Below are positions 58,962 through 64,000 of a stretch of DNA of 64,000 nucleotides, piece after piece (the first letter of the stretch is position 1; every line of letters starts with the position of its first letter). Under the pieces are notes generated by a model that saw nothing but the letters and a program-made list of their open reading frames with translations, was not told where the DNA came from and made no database searches. A program made the translations under genes and the position numbers. The DNA comes from Deltaproteobacteria bacterium UBA5205 (GTDB lineage: Bacteria; Desulfobacterota; Syntrophorhabdia; Syntrophorhabdales; Syntrophorhabdaceae): NCBI GenBank assembly GCA_002412715.1, contig DHVP01000048.1, forward strand, positions 72,146-136,145, in the 5' to 3' direction.

Positions 58962-58990
58962 ACTATAGTATAAAAAAGTCAGTTGTACAA
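58962..58990 (-). promoter_or_regulatory. Promoter of the regulator-kinase-degP operon
   Basis: On the minus strand, TTGTAC (58985-58990) and TATAGT (58962-58967) are 17 bp apart. The -10 lies within the palindrome ATACTATAGTAT, a possible site of autoregulation. The start codon is about 10 nt downstream of the -10. Confidence 0.6.
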
Positions 58991-59059
58991 TTCTTCAGTT
59001 ACGATCGGGTGCATAGCTCGCCCCGCGGTGCCCTTGCTGCCGCTCACTAATGAATTTCT

Positions 59060-59088
59060 TTGACAAAACGGAGGGGATGCTATTTAGT
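59060..59088 (+). promoter_or_regulatory. Promoter of the spermidine-synthase-like gene
   Basis: TTGACA (59060-59065) and TTTAGT (59083-59088) are 17 bp apart, leaving a leader of about 75 nt before the ATG at 59173. Confidence 0.6.
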
Positions 59089-59172
59089 ATTACGTTTTCC
59101 GATTGCGTCGGAAGGGGCATATTCCAAAAAAATGACACATCCACACACCGACACAGGGAGGTCCACACATCC

Positions 59173-60723
59173 ATGAGTCTATTTGAGGCGTATATCATAA
59201 CTTTCATCGCAAGCTTCTGCAGTCTCGTGATCGAAATGGTCGCGGGGCGCATCCTGGCACCTTTCGTCGGGGTTTCGATCTACACGTGGACAAGCATCAT
59301 CGGTGTCATCCTCGCGGGGATCAGCATAGGCGCCTTTATCGGGGGCAAACTGGTCGACCGGTTCCCTACAAGGAAGACCCTCGGGTGGCTGCTGTTCATA
59401 TCGGGAGTTATGGCGCTCACAATAATACCCCTCACCCATGCCGTCGCCGCTTACCGGTTTCCTGTCTCCCTGATGGCACGGATATTTATCATCACGTCCA
59501 TCATCTTCTTCATCCCCGGCTGCGTCCTTGGCACTATCTCTCCCGTTGTCGTCAAGCTTACGCTGAAAAACCTCGAGAACGCCGGGAACGTCATCGGCAA
59601 GATCTACGCCATTTCCACCCTCGGGGCCATCATCGGCACCTTTGTGACGGGATTTTTCCTGATCTCGTGGATGGGCACACGCACGATCATTCTTTCCATG
59701 GGCATCATTCTCCTTCTCGTGGCCCTCCTGGCAGGTGCGATCTTCCGAAAGAAGACCAGCATAGCCATCTTCGTCGTCATCGCCGCACCCGGTCTTTTTT
59801 TCATCAATTCCTATCTCTATGCCATCCCTGCAAGCAGCAAGACATACCTCTACAAGGAAAGTGACTACTACACGATAAAACTGTCGAAGACGACGAGCTC
59901 GGACCGGAAAACGGAGCTAGAGGCCATGGTGCTCGACAATCTCATCCATTCCTACGTCAACCTCAAAGACCCGAAACATATCGAATACGAGTACGAGCGG
60001 ATCTACGCCGACGTCCTCAAGTGGAAGTTCAGCGAACAGACGCCCTTCAAAAGCCTTACCATAGGGGGCGGCGGCTACACCTTTCCCCGATACATGGAGA
60101 TAACGTACCCCAGGGCAAAGGTCGATGTGGTCGAGATCGACCCCGCGGTGACAAAGATCGTCTACGATCATCTCGGTTTGCCGAAAGATACGAGAATAGT
60201 AAGCTACAACACCGACGGCAGATGGTATGTCATGAACTGCAAGGAAAAATACGACCTTGTCTTTACCGACGCCTACAACGATATCTCCATCCCCTATCAC
60301 CTCACCACGAAGGAATTCCTCCAGCAGATCAAGGACGTCATGAACCCCGGGGCGATCCTTATGTCCAATATCATCGACAACTTCCAGAAGGGACTCTTCC
60401 TGCCTTCCTACATCAAGACCCTTAGGGAGGTCTTCGGGCAGAAGAACGTCTATCTCATTTCCGTCAGCCCCAATTTCAGGAAGGTACGGATAAGCACCTT
60501 CATCGTCATCGCCGGTAACGGCGACTTCGATATCTCCGGATTCCAGTCCTTTATCCAGAACGGGCTCGGTGTGCGCGCCACATCCTCAATCGTACCCGAG
60601 GACCTCATGGACGAGTTCATCAACAGGAAGGATGCCATCGTCATCCGGGACGACTACGCCCCCATCGACAACCTGGTAGCCCCCGTCTTCGAGGAAAGGT
60701 TCGGGTATAGCAGAGACAGGTAA
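59173..60723 (+). CDS. Membrane-fused spermidine-synthase-like protein
   Basis: The 516-residue protein has about seven membrane helices (residues 5-225, e.g. ITFIASFCSLVIEMVAGRILAPFVG) followed by a soluble domain with a spermidine-synthase or methyltransferase fold (about 240-500): SLTIGGGGYTFPRYM, VDVVEIDPAVTKIV, and DLVFTDAYNDISIPYHLTTKEFL. True spermidine synthases have a conserved GGGDG and a catalytic aspartate; here GGGGY replaces GGGDG, so aminopropyl transfer is uncertain. Similar MFS-fused proteins are of unknown function. The ATG follows GGGAGG at about 12 nt; an upstream ATG at 59050 lies inside the promoter. Confidence 0.8.
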   Translation: MSLFEAYIITFIASFCSLVIEMVAGRILAPFVGVSIYTWTSIIGVILAGISIGAFIGGKLVDRFPTRKTLGWLLFISGVMALTIIPLTHAVAAYRFPVSLMARIFIITSIIFFIPGCVLGTISPVVVKLTLKNLENAGNVIGKIYAISTLGAIIGTFVTGFFLISWMGTRTIILSMGIILLLVALLAGAIFRKKTSIAIFVVIAAPGLFFINSYLYAIPASSKTYLYKESDYYTIKLSKTTSSDRKTELEAMVLDNLIHSYVNLKDPKHIEYEYERIYADVLKWKFSEQTPFKSLTIGGGGYTFPRYMEITYPRAKVDVVEIDPAVTKIVYDHLGLPKDTRIVSYNTDGRWYVMNCKEKYDLVFTDAYNDISIPYHLTTKEFLQQIKDVMNPGAILMSNIIDNFQKGLFLPSYIKTLREVFGQKNVYLISVSPNFRKVRISTFIVIAGNGDFDISGFQSFIQNGLGVRATSSIVPEDLMDEFINRKDAIVIRDDYAPIDNLVAPVFEERFGYSRDR

Positions 60724-60742
60724 CAGGAAAACCTGAAAGACG

Positions 60743-60814
60743 GGTGAAAGGCAATGTAATAGGTCATGGGAAAAAACCAGGCTCTCCTTTCCCATTGCCT
60801 TTCACCTATTACCT
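60743..60814. repeat. TAGGTAATGGG-family inverted repeat, copy 5
   Basis: The left arm has GGTGAAAGGCAATGTAATAG and GGTCATGGG; the right arm is TTTCCCATTGCCTTTCACC and then TATTACCTC. It lies after the spermidine-synthase-like gene and directly upstream of the tRNA promoter, a natural terminator position. Confidence 0.75.
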
Positions 60815-60821
60815 CTTTCTC

Positions 60822-60850
60822 TTGCTTTCGTTTCCCTTTTCTTCTAAAAT
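60822..60850 (+). promoter_or_regulatory. Promoter of tRNA-Gly
   Basis: TTGCTT (60822-60827) and TAAAAT (60845-60850) are 17 bp apart. The tRNA starts 10 bases after the -10 box. Confidence 0.7.
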
Positions 60851-60860
60851 TATAGTCGGT

Positions 60861-60936
60861 GCGGGCATAACTCAGCTGGTAGAGTGCAAGCTTCCCAAGC
60901 TTGATGCCGCGGGTTCGAGCCCCGTTGCCCGCTCCA
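60861..60936 (+). tRNA. tRNA-Gly (anticodon CCC)
   Basis: A complete 76-base tRNA including the encoded CCA. The acceptor stem is GCGGGCA with TGCCCGC, the anticodon stem CAAGC/GCTTG with loop TTCCCAA (anticodon CCC at 60894-60896), the T-loop GGTTCGAGCCCC, and the 3' end TCCA. It reads GGG codons. Confidence 0.95.
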
Positions 60937-60957
60937 ATTCTCCCATCTCTCATATTC

Positions 60958-60986
60958 TTGACATTCCAAGTGCCTCCAGTTATCCT
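60958..60986 (+). promoter_or_regulatory. Promoter of the exported-protein gene at 61050
   Basis: TTGACA (60958-60963) and TATCCT (60981-60986) are 17 bp apart, about 60 nt upstream of the start codon, directly behind the tRNA gene. Confidence 0.65.
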
Positions 60987-61049
60987 TGCGGCAGGATGTT
61001 CCCGGAGCATATCGTACCTTACCCGTATCGTGGAAAAGGAGGCCGTCTT

Positions 61050-62192
61050 ATGAGAGCTTTTATGCGTTCTTTTTTGATTGTTGCTGTCGTCACCATCGCT
61101 TGTTCCCTGGCGGCCAATCCTGTCCGCGGGCAGATCACCGCCGAGGTTCTGCCCCTCAATACGCTTGTAGCGGTAAGGGTGCCCGACGTACCCCTCGACA
61201 GAAAGACAGCCCCCAGGAAGCTGCTGGCCCGGTGTTCCTACGAAAGTCAAAAGGTGCCGGACTATGTGAAGGTCGCCCGGTTCATGGTCGTCCCCGGACA
61301 GAAGTATACACTCTACGACTGCCACCCGGCACCGGCGGACGGCACAAGGATCTCGGTCTATCTCGATGGCGATACACCCCTCACCAACTATACTGCGTCC
61401 TACGGGAGATCGGAGGGTTTTACGCGGTCTTTTGTAACACGATTCCAGCAGCCGTGGCCCATAGTGCGCGGCGAGCAGGCATCATGTGACCTTGTCCGCT
61501 ACAATATCACCATCGCGCCGCAGAGCGAACACAATAGCCTCTATGTTACCTTCGTCTCTAGCAAGCCCGGGGTTTCGACGAGGATAATGCTGAAGGCCCC
61601 GGCGGACAGCGACGATAACGTGAAGAAATCCGCCAAAAGGTCATGGGGGGATGTAAAGAGCGCCCCTTTCCTCCTCACGAACATACCTGGCGAATCGCCG
61701 GTTACGGCAAAACCGCCGGTTACGCCCCCGGGCCCGGCAGGAGGCCAGGTTTCCGGCATCCCGCCGGTACCGGGCAACGTTACACAAACACCGGTTGTTC
61801 CGCCCCCTCCTCCTCAACCGAATACACCCCCGGGAATTGTGGCGGAGGCCCCCGCAACTTCGGCCGGTGCAACGGTCATCCCGTACAACTCAACAGTACG
61901 GGCCTACATCAACAGGTCCGACTATGATACCTTCCGTTTCGACTTCACCGGCGGCCGGATGCGCATCGCCTCACGAGGAGGACTCGACATCGTGGCGGAC
62001 CTCTGGGACGCAAAAGGCAACAGGCTCGCCCGCGACGGACAGGATACAAAGAAGGACTTTGTGATTGAAGCGAACCTCCCGGCGGGCACCTATTACATCC
62101 AGATCAGGTTCATGTATCACGGCGGAGAGGGCCCCTATACGCTCATTCTCGGCGATGGGAGCGGGCCCGTCCTGACAGAGGCGAACAAGTAG
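61050..62192 (+). CDS. Exported protein with a proline-rich linker and a PPC-like C-terminal domain
   Basis: The 380-residue protein has a signal peptide (residues 1-26, ending VRG-Q), an N-terminal beta-rich domain of unknown family (27-205) with two conserved-looking cysteines, a proline-rich, probably flexible linker (about 210-270, with PVVPPPPPQPNTPPG), and a C-terminal domain of about 100 residues (DYDTFRFDFTGGRMRI, then VADLWDAKGNRLARDGQD, then NLPAGTYYIQIRFMYHGGEGPYTLIL) that resembles the bacterial pre-peptidase C-terminal (PPC) fold. The ATG at 61050 follows AAGGAGG. It has its own promoter. No catalytic motif is visible, so it is likely a binding or surface protein. Confidence 0.65.
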   Translation: MRAFMRSFLIVAVVTIACSLAANPVRGQITAEVLPLNTLVAVRVPDVPLDRKTAPRKLLARCSYESQKVPDYVKVARFMVVPGQKYTLYDCHPAPADGTRISVYLDGDTPLTNYTASYGRSEGFTRSFVTRFQQPWPIVRGEQASCDLVRYNITIAPQSEHNSLYVTFVSSKPGVSTRIMLKAPADSDDNVKKSAKRSWGDVKSAPFLLTNIPGESPVTAKPPVTPPGPAGGQVSGIPPVPGNVTQTPVVPPPPPQPNTPPGIVAEAPATSAGATVIPYNSTVRAYINRSDYDTFRFDFTGGRMRIASRGGLDIVADLWDAKGNRLARDGQDTKKDFVIEANLPAGTYYIQIRFMYHGGEGPYTLILGDGSGPVLTEANK

Positions 62193-62228
62193 GATGACCC
62201 GCGCACGCGACGTTGGAGGAACGCCACT

Positions 62229-62972
62229 TTGGTGGATAACCCCTTGAAAAAAAAGAGCGGGGAAAGGGGGATGGTAGGCGCGGCGGACCTCGTGATAAAA
62301 GCCGGCGTCGTGGTTGCCGTGGGCCTTGTCGCCATATTCCGGTCCGACATACTGACGGTTTTTTTCACCTTTCCCCTCGCCGGCATCGTGAGGGTCTATC
62401 ACGTCCTCTGGGCGCTCGCCGTATTCATACTCATAAAGCGCATGGTCCCCGGGTTCAACAGAAAGATCTCCTCAAGAAAGATATTCCGGCGCTTTTACCG
62501 GGAGGCCGACGGTATTACCCCCGCAAGGGACGAAAAGCTCCGTTCCCTGAAAGGGAAAACCGATCGCGGGGCCCTGAAATCCGCCTTTTACTGGCTCCTT
62601 CTTCTCGGCGACATAGCCCTGTGGCGCATGGTCGGCATGTTGAGCGATACCTGGATCTACATCATCGTGCTCTTTTTTGTCTTTATGGACCAGTTCTGCG
62701 TGAGCGTCTTCTGTCCTTTCAAGTGGCTCGCTCACGGCAAGTGCTGCAATACCTGCCGAATCAACAACTGGGGCTATATCATGGCCTTTTCGCCTCTCAT
62801 CTTTATTCATTCCTTCTGGACCTGGTCCATTGTGGCCTTTTCCATCATCATCGTCATTCAGTGGGAGTACTTCTATTACCGGTATCCCGAAAGGTTCTTT
62901 GAAACCCATAACGCCGCTCTGATGTGCAGGAACTGCGTTACGGAGTGCACGGGAAGAAGAAAATTACGTTGA
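62229..62972 (+). CDS. Cysteine-rich polytopic membrane protein of unknown function
   Basis: The 247-residue protein has about five hydrophobic segments (residues 18-38, 45-65, 115-140, 142-160 and 185-215) and a striking set of cysteines in the second half: FCVSVFCPFKWLAHGKCCNTC, and close to the end LMCRNCVTEC. The CxxC-type pairs suggest metal, Fe-S or dithiol chemistry. The start is either a TTG at 62229 or GTG at 62232, behind GGAGGA. It lies 85 nt before a thioredoxin-reductase-like gene on the same strand, so a thiol-redox connection is plausible but unproven. I do not recognise the family. Confidence 0.6.
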   Translation: MVDNPLKKKSGERGMVGAADLVIKAGVVVAVGLVAIFRSDILTVFFTFPLAGIVRVYHVLWALAVFILIKRMVPGFNRKISSRKIFRRFYREADGITPARDEKLRSLKGKTDRGALKSAFYWLLLLGDIALWRMVGMLSDTWIYIIVLFFVFMDQFCVSVFCPFKWLAHGKCCNTCRINNWGYIMAFSPLIFIHSFWTWSIVAFSIIIVIQWEYFYYRYPERFFETHNAALMCRNCVTECTGRRKLR

Positions 62973-63057
62973 ATATTGCCGGTGGATTCCTTACAATGAG
63001 AGACACTGAAGGCGGCCGCCAGGATAAAGTCGGCGGATATTCGGGAGGTTCTTTAAC

Positions 63058-63987
63058 GTGTCTGAACAGTACCAAGCGATCGTAATCGGCGGCGGCCCCG
63101 CGGGGCTGACAACCGGTCTCTATCTGATGCGCGGCGGCATAAAGACGCTGCTTCTCGAAAAGGCCCTTCCGGGCGGAGCACCTCTCAACACCGGGCGCGT
63201 GGAGAATTACCCCGGCTTTCCCGAGGGCATATCGGGCAGGGAACTTATGGAAAGGTTCGCGGCCCATGCGAAAGCCTTCGGCCTTCCCGTCAGGGAATTT
63301 TCCGAGGTACAGAATGTGTCCCTCGAGGGAACACGGTTCACGGTAACGGTGAACGACGCGACATTCGACGCAGCCGGCGTCATCGTTGCCAGCGGCACCG
63401 AGCCGGCAAAGATGGGCATCCCGGGAGAGAACGAGCTCATTGGCCGCGGCATCTCTTATTGTGCCACGTGCGACGGTATGTTTTTCAAAGGCCTCGAGGT
63501 TGCCGTCATCGGGGGCGGCGATTCGGCCATAGAAGAAGCTCTGTCGCTGGCCAATATTGTTGGAAAGGTTTACGTGATACACCGCAGGGACAGTCTGAGG
63601 GCACAAAAGATCCTCCAGGAGCGGGCGTTCCGGAACCCGAAACTGGAATTTCTCTGGAACAGGCGGCCCGTCGAGATAGCCGGTAAAAACCAGGTAGAGC
63701 GCCTCGTCATCGAAGATACCAAAACGGGCCGGAGAGAAGATCTTCCGGTAAACGGCGTTTTTGTCTATGTAGGCTACCGGCCCGATACAGGTTTTCTCGG
63801 AGATCTTGTCGAACGCGATCCGGCCGGCTTCATTATCACCGGTGAAGGGCTCGGCACCAAAACGCCCGGGCTTTACGCCGCCGGAGATATCAGGAAGAAG
63901 ACCCTCCGGCAGATCTCCACGGCCGTCGGCGATGGGGCCCAGGCGGCGGTCAGCCTGGAACGTTACGTCCTCGGAGCCAGCCGGTAG
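63058..63987 (+). CDS. trxB: Thioredoxin-disulfide reductase-like flavoprotein
   Basis: The 309-residue flavoprotein has the FAD motif AIVIGGGPAGLTTGLYLMRGG, the redox pair CATCDG (C135 and C138), the NAD(P)H motif VAVIGGGDSAIEEALSLA with VYVIHRRDSLRA, and the second FAD motif LYAAGDI near residue 278. The start is GTG after GGGAGG. HRRDSLRA indicates an NADPH-type pocket. The middle sequence (PGGAPLNTGRVENYPGFPEG) is of the low-molecular-weight type. The protein could serve a thioredoxin or a dedicated partner, possibly related to the membrane protein before it. Confidence 0.92.
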   Translation: MSEQYQAIVIGGGPAGLTTGLYLMRGGIKTLLLEKALPGGAPLNTGRVENYPGFPEGISGRELMERFAAHAKAFGLPVREFSEVQNVSLEGTRFTVTVNDATFDAAGVIVASGTEPAKMGIPGENELIGRGISYCATCDGMFFKGLEVAVIGGGDSAIEEALSLANIVGKVYVIHRRDSLRAQKILQERAFRNPKLEFLWNRRPVEIAGKNQVERLVIEDTKTGRREDLPVNGVFVYVGYRPDTGFLGDLVERDPAGFIITGEGLGTKTPGLYAAGDIRKKTLRQISTAVGDGAQAAVSLERYVLGASR

Positions 63988-64000
63988 CCCCCATGCAACG

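Noticed and set aside
20184..60814. CRISPR array or IS element ends for the palindromic repeats
   Set aside because: The copies are single, scattered, differ in length, have no regular spacers, and no transposase or cas gene is near any of them.

Overview
The window looks like the chromosome of a strictly anaerobic deltaproteobacterial (Desulfobacterota) type of bacterium. A syntrophic aromatic degrader of the Syntrophorhabdus kind would fit. This is an inference from gene content: a Rex-linked trimeric [FeFe] hydrogenase, a selenocysteine formate dehydrogenase, a benzoate-CoA-ligase-like enzyme, a multiheme c-type cytochrome, a B12-dependent ribonucleotide reductase and many sensory proteins. 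No rRNA marker is present, so the taxon is not proven.

Layout. 1-0.7 kb: the 5' end of a GAF-type regulator, divergent from a small gene that has a good sigma-54 promoter and a 20-bp palindrome between them. 0.8-1.3 kb: a decayed cytochrome fragment, then the rex promoter with a dyad over its -10. 1.3-9.3 kb: rex, hydC, hydB, hydA, a sensory [FeFe]-hydrogenase-like protein with a PAS domain, and a SpoIIE/PP2C-type phosphatase, tightly packed with overlaps. 9.3-12.4 kb: aryl-CoA ligase, a seven-heme cytochrome and a translationally coupled chagasin-like inhibitor. 12.4-20.2 kb: lipoprotein, hybrid kinase, tcdA, tatD, a lytic transglycosylase, a SYLF protein, an RRM protein and two FKBP/SlyD-type isomerases. 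20.2-22.9 kb: fdhA, read through an in-frame TGA (selenocysteine) followed by a SECIS-like hairpin.

23-35 kb: YihY-type membrane protein, nrdJ, two universal stress proteins, an MFS pump, the very short ribosomal protein Thx gene, a minimal M50 protease, a DUF2569-like protein and a minus-strand fusA2-birA-coaX operon. 35-43 kb: crotonase-family enzyme, double-Cache protein, a 39-residue membrane peptide overlapping a sodium/solute symporter, a core-MetE-like methyltransferase, a CNT nucleoside transporter and an OFA-type MFS protein. 43-54 kb: plus-strand housekeeping genes (PC4-like protein, rarA, thiL, HD exonuclease-like protein, rsmE, a YdcF-like protein, dprA, topA, trmFO, bioB). 54-64 kb: orphan pilC, a response regulator-kinase-HtrA operon, a spermidine-synthase-like membrane protein, tRNA-Gly(CCC), an exported protein, a cysteine-rich membrane protein and a thioredoxin-reductase-like protein.

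How it fits together. The first 23 kb carries activation of an aromatic acid and disposal of electrons as H2 (HydABC) and formate (FdhA), with NADH/NAD+ sensing by Rex and probable H2 or redox sensing by the hydrogenase-like PAS protein and its phosphatase. The most unexpected feature is a set of intergenic palindromic repeats in at least two related families, about ten copies, built from TAGGT/ACCTA words. They sit mostly at 3' ends of genes and convergent junctions, and in places supply stop codons or C-terminal codons.
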